Assembly (NCBI GenBank): GCA_029213265.1
Contig: JARGNG010000005.1
Coordinates: forward strand, 62,001 to 126,000
Length of the DNA: 64,000 nucleotides
Reading direction: 5' to 3'
Source of the DNA: Verrucomicrobiales bacterium
GTDB taxonomy: Bacteria; Verrucomicrobiota; Verrucomicrobiia; Verrucomicrobiales; DEV007
Shown piece after piece: positions 19,053 to 29,552 of this stretch. The position numbers and the translations under genes were made by a program. The notes beneath the pieces were generated by a model. It was given only the letters and a program-made list of their open reading frames with translations, had not been told where the DNA came from and made no database searches. Position 1 is the first letter of the stretch; every line of letters starts with the position of its first letter.

Positions 19053-20396
19053 ATGCGAAACACCTCACACGTCAATAGCAAGAAGATCAAGGCCCTGTTG
19101 CTCGTGGCCACTTTGCTTCTCTCCCCCGCCTTCGGCGGAGCCGGCGACTGGCCCGAATTCCGGGGGACGGACCGAAACGCGGTTTGGGAAGCCGATGGCC
19201 TCGTTGAAAATTTTGAAGGAATGGCAAACCCGCTTCCCCGGGTCTGGTCCACCCCGGTCGGTGCAGGCTACAGCGGCCCGACGGTCTCGGGCGACAGCGT
19301 CTACCTCATGGATCGCGGCGCGCCCGGTGACGCGACCGAAGTCGAAAGAATCGTGTGCGTCGACCGCACCACGGGGAAACCGAAGTGGATCCACTCCTAT
19401 CCCTGCGTCTACTCCGACGTCGGCTATGCGGTCGGCCCGCGCAGCAGCGTCACGATTCGCGATGGCAGGGCCTGGGCGCTGGGCATGATGGGCCATCTCC
19501 ATTGTCTCGACGCCGCGAGCGGCCAGGTCATCTGGGCCAAAGATCTCGCGAAGGACTACAAGATCGATATGCCGATCTGGGGACTCACCGCCTCGCCTCT
19601 CGTCGAAGGGGGAACCCTCGTGGCCCAGATTTCCGCAGGGCCCGACGAAGCATGCGTTGTTGGTCTCGATCCCGCTACCGGCGCGGAAAAATGGAAACTC
19701 TTTTCCGACAAGGGATCCTATGTTTCCCCGGTCGTCATTGATCAGGCGGGCAAACGCGTCACGATCGTCTGGACAGGCGAACGGATCGCCGGAATCGATG
19801 CGGCCACGGGTACCCTCTACTGGGAAGTGCCGACCAAGCCGAACAAGATGCCGATCAATGTTCCCGGCCCCGCTTTCAATGCGGACCATACGAAGATGTT
19901 TCTCTCAGTTTTTTACGACGGATCCCGTCTCATCGAACTCGACCAGACGAATCCGGCCGCGAAGGAGTTGTGGCACCGGCAGGGTATCAACGAGAGAAAA
20001 ACCGATGCGCTCCATTGCATGATCAGCCCGCCTTTTTTCCGGGGGGAGCACATTTTCGGCATAGACAGCTACGGTCAGCTTCGCTGCCTCGATCCTGAAA
20101 ACGGGAATCGCATTTGGGAAAACCTCACCGCCCTGCCTCAAGAACGCTGGAGCACCGGCTTTACCGCTCAAAACGGAGAGAATACCTGGATCGTGAACGA
20201 ACGCGGCGAAATCATGATTACCCGATTCACCCTGGAGGGATTTGAGGAAATCGATCGCGCCGCCCTGATTGAGCCCACGACCCCGCTCAAACAACGCCGC
20301 GAAGGAACCGTGATGTGGTCCTATCCTGCTTTCGCCGGAACCCAGGTGTTTGTCAGGAACGACCGGCAGTTGATTTGCGTGGAGCTGGGGAAGTGA
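19053..20396 (+). CDS. PQQ-binding-like beta-propeller repeat secreted protein
   Basis: Signal peptide, DWPEFRGTDRNAVW...VDRTTGKPKWIHSYP...LDAASGQVIWAKDL...LDPATGAEKWKLFSD repeats. Confidence 0.82.
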   Translation: MRNTSHVNSKKIKALLLVATLLLSPAFGGAGDWPEFRGTDRNAVWEADGLVENFEGMANPLPRVWSTPVGAGYSGPTVSGDSVYLMDRGAPGDATEVERIVCVDRTTGKPKWIHSYPCVYSDVGYAVGPRSSVTIRDGRAWALGMMGHLHCLDAASGQVIWAKDLAKDYKIDMPIWGLTASPLVEGGTLVAQISAGPDEACVVGLDPATGAEKWKLFSDKGSYVSPVVIDQAGKRVTIVWTGERIAGIDAATGTLYWEVPTKPNKMPINVPGPAFNADHTKMFLSVFYDGSRLIELDQTNPAAKELWHRQGINERKTDALHCMISPPFFRGEHIFGIDSYGQLRCLDPENGNRIWENLTALPQERWSTGFTAQNGENTWIVNERGEIMITRFTLEGFEEIDRAALIEPTTPLKQRREGTVMWSYPAFAGTQVFVRNDRQLICVELGK

Positions 20397-20621
20397 GACC
20401 TCTTCGAAACCATCCCTAAGGCCAATCGCGCTCCGGGGATCGTCCCGCACATTTTCCCCGTTTGTCGTTCAAACGATCATTATCCTGCATAGAAATCGGG
20501 TCGACAGAGGCCTTTCCCCTGCTAGAGTAGCGGCCCCTTCCGGGAAAAACGGCTTGTGACTGAGTCGAACCGGAAGGGAAAGGAATGCCCCGGACTTTCC
20601 CGTTCGGAAAATGAATACGGA

Positions 20622-21749
20622 ATGAAGATTTTTGCTCCCAAAGAAACCGATCCGATTGAAACCCGTGCCGCGCTCGATCCGGCAGCAGTCCAGAAACTAA
20701 CCGACCTCGGTGCGGAGGTCATTGTGGAGGCTGGAATCGGCTCCCGTTGTGACCATCCGGACAAATCCTACGAAGAGGCGGGCGCTACGGTCACCTCCAA
20801 TGGCGACGAAGCACTTGGTTCCGCCGATATCGTGACGCGCGTTCGCAAACCCTCCGACGAACAGGTTTCGAAACTGAAAGAAGGTGCGATCCACATCAGC
20901 TTTCTCGACCCCTTCAATGAGAAGGAACTTCTCGGAAAGTTCGCCGGCCAGAAGTCGACTGCGATCAGTCTCGAAATGGTTCCCAGGACGACGCTGGCCC
21001 AGAAGATGGACGCGATCAGCTCGCAGGCCAACCTCGCCGGCTACGTATCCGTGATCGTCGCGGCGAACCGGTTGAACGGAATTTTCCCCATGATGATGAC
21101 TCCGGCGGGAACCATTTCCCCGGCAAAGGTCTTTGTCGTCGGGATCGGCGTTGCCGGACTCCAGGCCATCGCCACCGCGAAACGCCTCGGGGCACGGGTC
21201 ACCGCCTTCGATGTTCGCGAAGAAGCTCTCGAGCAGGCCGAATCACTCGGCGCGAAGGCTCTTCGCATTGACCTCGGCGAGACCAGCGGAACCGATCAGG
21301 GCTACGCCAAAGAACTCACTCCTGAACAACTCGAGAAGCAGCGCCAGGCCCAGGCCAAGGTCTGCGCCCAGAGCGATGTCGTCATCACGACGGCGAAGGT
21401 CTTCGGTCGCAAGCCTCCGGTTCTCATCCAAAAGGACGTGGTCGATGCGATGCAGGCGGGCAGCGTCATCGTCGACCTCGCCGCTGAGACAGGCGGAAAT
21501 GTCGAGGGCGTTACCCCCGGCGAAGAAACCGAAACCGAAAACGGCGTCAAGCTGGTCGGCCTTGCCAACTTCGAGGGGCAGGTCTCCAAGCACGCTTCGC
21601 AGGTTCTCGCCGCCAACTTCGCCAACATGATCGAACACTTCTGGGACGAGGAGGCCAAGGGCATCAAGATCGACCTCGAAGACGACATCCAGAAAGGCTG
21701 CGTCATCACCCACGACGGAGCCATCGTTCACGAGCGCTTCCAAGACTGA
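20622..21749 (+). CDS. pntA: NAD(P) transhydrogenase subunit alpha (NAD-binding domain I)
   Basis: MKIFAPKETDPIETRAALDPAAVQKLTDLGAEVIVEAG...PKVFVVGIGVAGLQAIATAKRLGARVTAFDVR...; AlaDH/PntAA family. Confidence 0.9.
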   Translation: MKIFAPKETDPIETRAALDPAAVQKLTDLGAEVIVEAGIGSRCDHPDKSYEEAGATVTSNGDEALGSADIVTRVRKPSDEQVSKLKEGAIHISFLDPFNEKELLGKFAGQKSTAISLEMVPRTTLAQKMDAISSQANLAGYVSVIVAANRLNGIFPMMMTPAGTISPAKVFVVGIGVAGLQAIATAKRLGARVTAFDVREEALEQAESLGAKALRIDLGETSGTDQGYAKELTPEQLEKQRQAQAKVCAQSDVVITTAKVFGRKPPVLIQKDVVDAMQAGSVIVDLAAETGGNVEGVTPGEETETENGVKLVGLANFEGQVSKHASQVLAANFANMIEHFWDEEAKGIKIDLEDDIQKGCVITHDGAIVHERFQD

Positions 21750-21828
21750 CACTCAACCCTGTTTCGTCTCTGACCCAACCCTGTCAGACCGCCTTTTATC
21801 TTCCCACTTTTCACTTTACCCTTTTTCC

Positions 21829-22110
21829 ATGGAACTCATTCTTCTCATCTTTGTTTTCGTCATGGCCGCCTTTCTCGGCTTTGAACTGATCCAGAAAGTC
21901 CCGAGCCAGTTGCACACGCCACTGATGTCCGGTTCGAACGCGATCTCCGGAATTACGATGGTCGGAGCGATCCTCGCCGCCGGTGCCATCGAAGGCTCAC
22001 TTGGAAAATGGCTCGGCCTCGCCGCTCTCATTCTCGCCACGATCAACGTAGTCGGGGGTTACCTCGTGACCGACCGGATGCTCGGAATGTTCAAGAAGAG
22101 GGGCAAGTAG
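21829..22110 (+). CDS. NAD(P) transhydrogenase subunit alpha 2 (TM domain)
   Basis: FLGFELIQKVPSQLHTPLMSGSNAISGITMVGAI...VVGGYLVTDRMLGMFKKR: PntAB; between the alpha-1 and beta subunits. Confidence 0.9.
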   Translation: MELILLIFVFVMAAFLGFELIQKVPSQLHTPLMSGSNAISGITMVGAILAAGAIEGSLGKWLGLAALILATINVVGGYLVTDRMLGMFKKRGK

Positions 22111-22154
22111 GAATAGGAACCACCTGACGCAACCAGCTCTAAGCCTAGAAGCAC

Positions 22155-23525
22155 ATGGAATCTCTCATCAACATCTCTTACATCGTCGCCTCGGTGCTGT
22201 TCATTTTCGGCATCAAGATGCTCGGCTCCGCCGACACCGCCCGCCGGGGAAACCAGCTTTCCTCCCTGGGAATGCTCATTGCCGTAGCCGTCACCCTGAT
22301 GGCGAGCGGACTCAGTTACACCTGGATCATTGCCGGTCTTCTCATCGGTTCCGCCATTGGTGTCGTCGCTGCCAAGCGCGTCCAAATGACCGGCATGCCG
22401 GAGCTGGTCGCTCTTTTCAACGGATTCGGTGGTCTCGCTTCTCTCCTTGTGGGCTGGGCGGAATTCGCGAAAGAGGGCAACTTCGACCATTCGGAATATC
22501 CCGTTTTCACCGCCTGCGCCGTGGTGTTCGCCATCCTCGTTGGTGGAATCACCTTTACCGGCTCGATGATTGCCTACCTCAAGCTTTCCGGAAAAATGGG
22601 AGGCTCCGCTACCGTTTTCCCCGGACAGAAAGTCATCAATGCCCTGGTCTTCATCGCCCTCCTCGTCATGGGCGCAATTTTTGTCTCGACGGGAGCCGCC
22701 TGGGCGCTCTACGTGGTGATTGGACTGGCGCTCGCTCTCGGTATTCTCGGTGTTATCCCAATCGGTGGCGGCGACATGCCGGTCGTGATTTCTTTCCTCA
22801 ACAGTTTCTCCGGGATCGCCGCTTCGGCTGCCGGCTTTGTGATTCTCAACAACGTGCTCATCGTGGCCGGTTGTTTGGTCGGCGCCTCCGGCATCATCCT
22901 CACCGTCATCATGTGTAAGGCGATGAATCGGACTCTCGGCAACGTGCTCTTCGGAGGCTTTGGTGCCACCAGCGGAAGCACCCAGGAAGTTGAAGGCGAA
23001 ATGAAGCCGATTTCGACGGAGGACGCTTTCTACGTCCTCGAAGCCGCTGAATCCGTCATCTTCGTTCCCGGCTATGGAATGGCTGTCGCGCAGGCTCAGC
23101 ATGCCGTCAAGGAGCTGGGAGAAATTCTCGAAAACAACGGAGCGGAAGTTCGTTTCGCGATTCACCCGGTCGCCGGTCGTATGCCCGGACACATGAACGT
23201 TCTCCTCGCCGAGGCCGACGTTCCCTATGAGCAGCTTTGCGAAATGGACGACGTCAATGCGATCATGGAAACCGTCGACGTTGCCATCGTGATTGGAGCG
23301 AACGACGTCGTCAACCCGGCCGCTGGCGACGACCCCAGCAGCCCGATCTACGGCATGCCTATCATCAATGTCCACCAGGCCCGCACCGTCTTCGCTCTCA
23401 AGCGCGGACAGGGCGCCGGTTTCTCCGGTTTGGTCAATACGCTCTTCTTCCGGGACAACACCCGTATGATCTACGGCGACGCGAAAGAAACGATGAACAA
23501 CCTGGTCGGTCAGTTTAAAGACTGA
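22155..23525 (+). CDS. pntB: NAD(P) transhydrogenase subunit beta
   Basis: FGIKMLGSADTARRGNQLSSLGMLIAV...FVPGYGMAVAQAQHAVKELGEILENNGAEVRFAIHPVAGRMPGHMNVLLAEADVPYEQ. Confidence 0.93.
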   Translation: MESLINISYIVASVLFIFGIKMLGSADTARRGNQLSSLGMLIAVAVTLMASGLSYTWIIAGLLIGSAIGVVAAKRVQMTGMPELVALFNGFGGLASLLVGWAEFAKEGNFDHSEYPVFTACAVVFAILVGGITFTGSMIAYLKLSGKMGGSATVFPGQKVINALVFIALLVMGAIFVSTGAAWALYVVIGLALALGILGVIPIGGGDMPVVISFLNSFSGIAASAAGFVILNNVLIVAGCLVGASGIILTVIMCKAMNRTLGNVLFGGFGATSGSTQEVEGEMKPISTEDAFYVLEAAESVIFVPGYGMAVAQAQHAVKELGEILENNGAEVRFAIHPVAGRMPGHMNVLLAEADVPYEQLCEMDDVNAIMETVDVAIVIGANDVVNPAAGDDPSSPIYGMPIINVHQARTVFALKRGQGAGFSGLVNTLFFRDNTRMIYGDAKETMNNLVGQFKD

Positions 23526-23549
23526 TCGGCGTTCCTGCGACGCGAACGG

Positions 23550-24641
23550 TTACCCTTGAGCGCTGGACGCTGGGCGTTCCAAGCCTTCGTCCTCCTGCAA
23601 CCGCAACTGGCCGCAAGCAGCATCAATGTCGTGGCCCTTTTCCCGCCGGATCGTGGCGGTGATATTGGCATTGGAAAGAACCCGGAGAAAGGCATCCTGC
23701 GCGGGAATGTCGGGGCGTTTCCAGGGGAGCCCCTCCACCGTGTTGTAGGGAATCAGGTTCACCTTGGCGTGAAGCGACTTGACCCGCTTCGCCAGAATGG
23801 CGGCCTGCTCGACGCTGTCATTGACTCCCTCGATGAGAATGTACTCGAAGGTGATCATCTGCTTCTTGTGACGAAACCAGACCTCGAGCGCCTCAAAAAG
23901 CCGGTTGATGCTGTATTTCTTATTCACCGGCATGATCCGCTCCCGGACCCCGTCGGTGGCACCATGCAGCGAAATCGCGAGACGGATCTGCATCGGGATC
24001 GTCGCCAGCTTTTCGATCTGGGGAGCGAGTCCGCTCGTCGAAACGGTCATGTGACGGGCTCCCAGGTTCATGCCCCAGTCCGCATTGAGGATCGTCAGTG
24101 CCCTGGTCAAATTGGTAAGATTGGCGAGTGGCTCGCCCATTCCCATGAAGACGATGTTCCGGACCTTGTCACCGGTTTCGTGCTCGGCCGTCATCACCTG
24201 ACTGACAATTTCCCCGGCACTGAGGTTTCGCGTAAATCCAGCCAGTCCGCTTGCGCAGAATTTGCAGTCGTAGGCACAGCCGACCTGGCTCGATACGCAC
24301 AAGGTCAGGCGTCCGCTGCGTTCGCCGTCGAAATTCGCGTTGGCGGGAATCTTCACCGTTTCGATGAGCCGACTGTCGTGCAGTTGAAACAAAAATTTCC
24401 GCGTCGTATCCTGTGAACCCGTCAGGCGAACCGTCGGGAGGAGGCCAATCGTAAACTCCCCGATGAGTTGATCGCGCAAATCACGACTCAGGTTCGTCAT
24501 TTCATCGAAGGATGAAACCCGCTTTTCAAACAACCACTCCACGACCTGCTTCGCCCGGAATTTGGGTTGATCACGCTCTTCCATCCACTCGATCCAATCA
24601 TCGAGAGTCATTCCGTAGGCAATTTGGGGAGAATCGGGCAT
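23550..24641 (-). CDS. rlmN: 23S rRNA (adenine(2503)-C(2))-methyltransferase, radical SAM
   Basis: FRAKQVVEWLFEKRVSSFDEMTNLS...LCVSSQVGCAYDCKFCASGLAGFTRNLSAGEIVSQV...NIVFMGMGEPLAN. Confidence 0.93.
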   Translation of the reverse strand: MPDSPQIAYGMTLDDWIEWMEERDQPKFRAKQVVEWLFEKRVSSFDEMTNLSRDLRDQLIGEFTIGLLPTVRLTGSQDTTRKFLFQLHDSRLIETVKIPANANFDGERSGRLTLCVSSQVGCAYDCKFCASGLAGFTRNLSAGEIVSQVMTAEHETGDKVRNIVFMGMGEPLANLTNLTRALTILNADWGMNLGARHMTVSTSGLAPQIEKLATIPMQIRLAISLHGATDGVRERIMPVNKKYSINRLFEALEVWFRHKKQMITFEYILIEGVNDSVEQAAILAKRVKSLHAKVNLIPYNTVEGLPWKRPDIPAQDAFLRVLSNANITATIRREKGHDIDAACGQLRLQEDEGLERPASSAQG

Positions 24642-24708
24642 CTTTGTGAAGCTTGTGTAACAAACCACGAATTGACAAAATTGGGAGCGCCCTTTTCATG
24701 GGAAAGAC

Positions 24709-25155
24709 ATGAGCGAATCCGATTCCAAGCCCCTCGTCCTGATTCTTTGCACCGGAAACTCCTGCCGATCCCAGATGGCGGAGGTCCTTCTCCGCAGAGC
24801 CGCCGGAGATGTGCTTCGGGTGGAAAGCGCCGGATCAAAGCCAAGCGGCTATGTTCATCCTCTCGCGATCGAAGCCGTCAAAGAACTGGGGATCGATCTT
24901 TCGGAGGGACGCTCCAAGTCGCTCGATGAGTTTCTCGATCAGGATGTGGAAACGGTCATTACGGTTTGCGGCAACGCCGATCAGGCCTGCCCCGTCTTTC
25001 CCGGCCAGGTCCGGCGTTACCACTGGCCCTTCGATGACCCTCCTCACGCCGGAGGTTCCGAAGAAGAACAAATGGAAGTCTTCCGCCGCGTCCGGGATGA
25101 AATTGATCGCGTTTTCTCGGCCTACGGTCACGGGCGGCGGGACTCCCTGGCGTAA
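24709..25155 (+). CDS. Arsenate reductase / low-molecular-weight phosphatase family (ArsC)
   Basis: [64 protein letters not shown]...[17 protein letters not shown]. Confidence 0.85.
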   Translation: MSESDSKPLVLILCTGNSCRSQMAEVLLRRAAGDVLRVESAGSKPSGYVHPLAIEAVKELGIDLSEGRSKSLDEFLDQDVETVITVCGNADQACPVFPGQVRRYHWPFDDPPHAGGSEEEQMEVFRRVRDEIDRVFSAYGHGRRDSLA

Positions 25156-25364
25156 ATTCGAATGATCGTAAGCAGGAGGACAGAGCTCACGCTTTGTCTC
25201 CAGGACGTTCCCTCCACCCCGTTCGCCATCGCCTGAACAGACAAAGCAGCAGCTTTGCCCTCCCGGTTTCTTTGCATCTTGGGAAAATTCGCAATTTCGC
25301 TTTTCGGCGAGATATCATCGCAAGCCCCCGGTTAATCATTTTGCACCTTTTCCAAAAATTTTAA

Positions 25365-25400
25365 AAAATTATGGTTTATTTGTTGAATAGCCATAATTTT
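25365..25400. promoter_or_regulatory. 10-bp perfect inverted repeat (AAAATTATGG-N16-CCATAATTTT) upstream of the outer-membrane protein gene
   Basis: Read directly; in the AT-rich region just upstream of ATG 25417. Confidence 0.5.
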
Positions 25401-25416
25401 GATATTACCTTGTTGT

Positions 25417-26190
25417 ATGGAAAAGCTAAATATTAGATTTCTTCAACTAATCGTCGCGGCTACTGCAGTCGCATTCGCCTCCCCTGCTTTCGCCGGGCCC
25501 TATCGCATGAACTCCAAGGCTCCGGTTGCTCAACCGAAGCAGTTCAATGGATATGTCTTTGGATACGGTGGTTGGGACTCCGGTGCCTCCTTTGATACTC
25601 TCGGTGCATTCGATGATGCCGGAGCTGTCGCAAAGCACTGTCCTCCTGGATATGATGGTCACTACGGGTTCGATCCAAGTGCCATCCCAATCGATTGGGA
25701 CCTCAACAACGGATGGACCGCCGGTGGTGGTGTGGGTGTTTACTCCCACCTCTTCAACGGCAGCCGTTTCGAGATCGAGGGTTCCTACACCAGCAATGAA
25801 GTTGGAGATCTGACCTACGCGAATTTCGAGCTTCCTGCCGATTTCGACATCAACACCGTTTCCGTCATGTTCAACATGCTTAAGGAAGTTCCTTTCGGTA
25901 GGCGTGGTGGTGCGACCGGTTACTTCGGTGGTGGTATCGGTTATGCGTCCACAACGATGGACGGTGATATCGACACGATCCTCTACAGCGACTCCGATGC
26001 AGGATTCGCCTGGCAGCTGATCGCCGGTGTCGACATTCCGGTGACAGAGCGTCTCGCGCTTTTCCTCCAGTATCGCTACATGGTTCTTTCCGACCTTTCC
26101 TTCACAACGGACTTCGGTGATTTTACCCACGTCACGGAGGACAATCCAGCCAGCCACGCTGTGCAGGTCGGTCTCCGTGTTTCCTTCTAA
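25417..26190 (+). CDS. Outer-membrane beta-barrel protein
   Basis: Signal peptide; alternating aromatic/glycine strands (GGGVGVYSHLFNGSRFEIEGSY..., ATGYFGGGIGYAST, LFLQYRYMVLSDL) ending VQVGLRVSF. Confidence 0.78.
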   Translation: MEKLNIRFLQLIVAATAVAFASPAFAGPYRMNSKAPVAQPKQFNGYVFGYGGWDSGASFDTLGAFDDAGAVAKHCPPGYDGHYGFDPSAIPIDWDLNNGWTAGGGVGVYSHLFNGSRFEIEGSYTSNEVGDLTYANFELPADFDINTVSVMFNMLKEVPFGRRGGATGYFGGGIGYASTTMDGDIDTILYSDSDAGFAWQLIAGVDIPVTERLALFLQYRYMVLSDLSFTTDFGDFTHVTEDNPASHAVQVGLRVSF

Positions 26191-26231
26191 GGAGATTCCC
26201 CTCCTCAACACACCCTTCTAATATAGCTTCC

Positions 26232-26271
26232 AAGCCCTGTTCGCGGAAATGTCCGTGGACAGGGCTTTTTT
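26232..26271 (+). terminator. Intrinsic terminator after the outer-membrane protein gene
   Basis: AAGCCCTGT (26232-26240) / ACAGGGCTT (26259-26267) stem followed by TTTTTT. Confidence 0.85.
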
Positions 26272-26314
26272 CGTGTCCGTTACTCGTAGTCTAAGGAAAT
26301 CCATTTCAGAAAAC

Positions 26315-27541
26315 GTGAACTACGAAGAATCCATCGACTGGCTCTACGGCACTCAGACCTTCGGCATCAAACTCGGGCTGGAGAATACGGAAAGACTGCT
26401 CAGCGAGCTCGGTTTGTCTCCGCTTCCGGAGAAGATCAAAGTCATCCATGTGGCCGGGACCAACGGAAAGGGTTCCGTCTGCGCCTTCGCCGAACAGATT
26501 CTCCGGGACGGAGGCTTAAAAACCGGGCTTTTCACCTCCCCTCACCTCGTCACCTATCGCGAACGAATCCGTGTCAGCGGAGCCATGATTCCCGAAAGCG
26601 ACGTCGCCGCAGGGCTCACCGAACTCCGGGAGCGGATCGCGGACTGGGAACATCACCCCACCTTTTTTGAATTGAGCCTCGCCCTCGCGATGAAGCATTT
26701 CTGTGAAAGCGGGTGCGACGTGATTCTTCTCGAAACCGGAATGGGAGGGCGGCTCGACGCCACCAACGCAGTTCAATCTGACGTGAGCGTCATCACATCC
26801 ATCGCCCTCGATCATCAGCAATGGCTCGGAAACACGATCCGCGAAATCGCCGGGGAGAAAGCCGGCATTCTCAAGCCGAACGTACCTGTCGTGACCGCGG
26901 ATCTGCATCCCGATGCCCGGGACGTGGTGGGGAGAAAAGCACTCACGCTCGGCATTCCCTACATAGAAGCCCATCCCCTCCCGACGGACTGGGAACTCGG
27001 ACTCAAGGGACCCCACCAGCGCGAGAATGCCGCCCTCGCCGTGGAAGCAGCCTGCCGCATCGAAGGCGAGCGACTGACCCAGGATGGCATACGTGAGTCC
27101 CTCCGGCAGACGAGCTGGCCCGGGCGATTTCAAGCCGTTCGGGAAAACATCCTTCTCGATGGAGCTCACAATCCCGAAGCCGCCCGCGTGCTGCGCAAAA
27201 CCTGGGAAGAGACCTTCCCCCATGAAAAAGCCCGGCTCGTTTTTGGAGCTGCCAATTCGAAAGATGTGACGGAGATTTTCAGCGAGCTTCTTCCGATTCT
27301 CGAATCCGTCACCTTCGTTCCAATTCGTTCCGAGCGGAGGCTTTCGACAGAGGAAATGACAAAAGCGCTGCAGGGTGCCGGCGGGAGCGATCTCGAGATA
27401 TGCGAATCCCCGGGCCTCGCCGAAGCGCTCGCAGGTCAGGGGAAACGGGAGGGAAAAACCCTCGTCGCCGGCTCACTTTTTCTTGTCGGCGAAGCCCTCG
27501 GGATTTTGCAGGGGGATGACTTCGAAGTGAGCCTGCAGTGA
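26315..27541 (+). CDS. folC: Bifunctional folylpolyglutamate synthase/dihydrofolate synthase
   Basis: VNYEESIDWLYGTQTFGIKLGLENTERLL...VIHVAGTNGKGSVCAFAEQIL...GLFTSPHLVTYRERIRV. GTG start proposed because upstream codons overlap the terminator. Confidence 0.9.
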   Translation: MNYEESIDWLYGTQTFGIKLGLENTERLLSELGLSPLPEKIKVIHVAGTNGKGSVCAFAEQILRDGGLKTGLFTSPHLVTYRERIRVSGAMIPESDVAAGLTELRERIADWEHHPTFFELSLALAMKHFCESGCDVILLETGMGGRLDATNAVQSDVSVITSIALDHQQWLGNTIREIAGEKAGILKPNVPVVTADLHPDARDVVGRKALTLGIPYIEAHPLPTDWELGLKGPHQRENAALAVEAACRIEGERLTQDGIRESLRQTSWPGRFQAVRENILLDGAHNPEAARVLRKTWEETFPHEKARLVFGAANSKDVTEIFSELLPILESVTFVPIRSERRLSTEEMTKALQGAGGSDLEICESPGLAEALAGQGKREGKTLVAGSLFLVGEALGILQGDDFEVSLQ

Positions 27542-27561
27542 GTGGACCGGGCGTCGACTGA

Positions 27562-28860
27562 TCAATTCCCCTCCGACCCGGGAGTGCTTCCATCGGCGGA
27601 AGGTGCCGGCAGGTCCGGAGCAGATCCCCCGCGCAGGGAATCAGCACGAATTTCGCGAGCCCACGATTCCAACCTCGAATCCAGTTCCGCCAGGTGGGGG
27701 GAAAGCGAGTCGAAGGCAGGGTTGCGCTGCCACTCCTTCACGACCTCGAGCGTAGCGAGATCATTGGCTGAAACATCCGGGAGCCCCATTCTCGGTTCCC
27801 CGGTCGTGGCAAGACGATATCCGTCGGTATAACTTCGATGAGGGAAAAGTTCGAAAAACGCCTTTCGCTCCGCATCGGAGAGATCAGGACGCAGGAGGTA
27901 GGATTCGATGGCCCTTCTCTCGGCGGCCCGGGTGACATCGGCTCGCGCGGCCAGGGAAGCCCGTTGCTCAGGGGCCTGCGCCAGCAGAGAGGGGTTGGAT
28001 TCCAGTTCCTGAAAGGCGAGTTCGCGATCGTTCAACAGAATCCGGTCAATCGCCATCATTGCAGCCTTGTCGATTCCAGTTCCGCGGGATTCCGTTTCAA
28101 AACCCACCAGGGAAGTGAGAAGATCCCACTCCTCCCTGCCTCCGAGATAGACTCCCAAATCGAAAGCCTCCAACAGGGCCACGTTCGGATCCTCGATCCA
28201 CTCGTTTTTCCCCAGCATCTGTCCGAAGCGGAAACGCAGCTCCCCCGTAAAACTTCCGTCGCTGTTCGTCCAGGCAAGATTTCTCATCGCGAGAGCCCAC
28301 TCCGCCGTGGAATCGGAGTCAGCGAAAATTCTGGAGGAATAGGCCGGCCCTTGGACCGGGTCGAGGCTTCCGAGCTGATCGAGGAGAAAGGAGCGGAGCG
28401 TGGGAGCGAGGGAAAGAGAGCCCCCCTCCCCGACACGGAAGGGAAAGCCGGTTTCCACATCCCCGCCTGAGTCAAGATAGCGAACCACCGCCGCCGCCGC
28501 CGTGGCCGGATTTGCCACAGCAAGTTGGCGACGCAGGGAATCGAGGGCACGCTCCGAAGAGGCAGAATCATTCGCCATCTCGATCGCCGCTTTGGTCCCG
28601 GCCATCGCAGCGAGCAGATCGTCGGTGGTAATACCGCTTTCGCTTCGATTCGGGTTTTCCGAAGGGTGGTCGGCGGGAACCGAAGGCACGTCCGCTTTCC
28701 GGAGAGTCTCTGCGGAAACCACTGCCCCGGGATTCGATTCATCCGGGCCCGAACCCGATTCGTCGGCATCACCGGGCGGGGACACTCGAATCCCTATCAG
28801 AATGACAAGGGCTGCGACGAGAGAAAGTAGAAGAAGAGTTCTGAGAAGGAAAACTTTCAT
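27562..28860 (-). CDS. Hypothetical membrane-anchored protein
   Basis: 432-aa ORF with an N-terminal TM (VFLLRTLLLLSLVAALVILIGI); alanine/leucine-rich helical body; no family recognised. Confidence 0.6.
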   Translation of the reverse strand: MKVFLLRTLLLLSLVAALVILIGIRVSPPGDADESGSGPDESNPGAVVSAETLRKADVPSVPADHPSENPNRSESGITTDDLLAAMAGTKAAIEMANDSASSERALDSLRRQLAVANPATAAAAVVRYLDSGGDVETGFPFRVGEGGSLSLAPTLRSFLLDQLGSLDPVQGPAYSSRIFADSDSTAEWALAMRNLAWTNSDGSFTGELRFRFGQMLGKNEWIEDPNVALLEAFDLGVYLGGREEWDLLTSLVGFETESRGTGIDKAAMMAIDRILLNDRELAFQELESNPSLLAQAPEQRASLAARADVTRAAERRAIESYLLRPDLSDAERKAFFELFPHRSYTDGYRLATTGEPRMGLPDVSANDLATLEVVKEWQRNPAFDSLSPHLAELDSRLESWAREIRADSLRGGSAPDLPAPSADGSTPGSEGN

Positions 28861-28880
28861 GCCGTTTCGCAGGACTCCGC

Positions 28881-29552
28881 TCAGGGCGCCAGGATGACAA
28901 GGCTGGCCGCAGTCAGGATGCCTTCGCCGCCGGCAACCCGGTCGCGTGCCAGAACTTTCCAGGTGCCGTTCGGGTCACGACCGCCCCAGTGTCCGATGAG
29001 ATCTCGATCCGTGATTTCCAAATTTCCTCCGGAGGCCTGCACTCGATCATGGAGTTTCTCCCAACGCCCCTGCGGGGACTGAATCCAGACTTCCAGCTGG
29101 GAAGTGTCCGGGTGCTCCAGGGTCAAACTCACCGAGATTTCCGAAATCCGGGTCCCGAGCCCTGCGACCGGAATGGAAGCGATCGTCCACTCTTCGGAAT
29201 CATCCGGAACGGTAACCTCCCCCGGTGCGGAGAAAAGCTCCGGCTCACCTTCAAGAGCGGAAGGGATCGCATCGATGGCGTCATTGATAATATTGTGCGC
29301 TGCCGAGTCGATCGCGTGAACACCTTTCCGGCGGGGGGAGTCGTTTCCACTTACGTGAACGCCGGCAACGATATAGGATTGGAAATTGGAATTGTAGACA
29401 AAAACCGGACCCCCGCTGTTTCCCCCCGTATCGACCGGGCTGTGTCCGTAGACCGTCCGATAACGACTGTAGGAGCTTTGATAGGGAGCTTGAAACGGAC
29501 CGGTTCTCTCCAGGTAGTGCCCCGACGTTCCGGCCGGATATCCGACAATCAC
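28881..29552 (-). pseudogene. Truncated trypsin-like serine protease C-terminal half plus proprotein-convertase P-domain
   Basis: DTGGNSGGPVFVYNSNFQSYIVAGVHVSG (catalytic Ser region) plus ISVSLTLEHPDTSQLEVWIQSPQGRWEKLHDR...GHWGGRDPNGTWKVLARDRVAGGEGILTAASLVI (P-domain). The His/Asp half is missing; an in-frame stop lies 10 codons upstream of the GTG at 29552. Confidence 0.55.

Noticed and set aside
22059-23375. 438-aa His/Asp/Glu-rich minus ORF
   Set aside because: Antisense mirror of pntB; biased composition is a frame artefact of a GC-rich gene.
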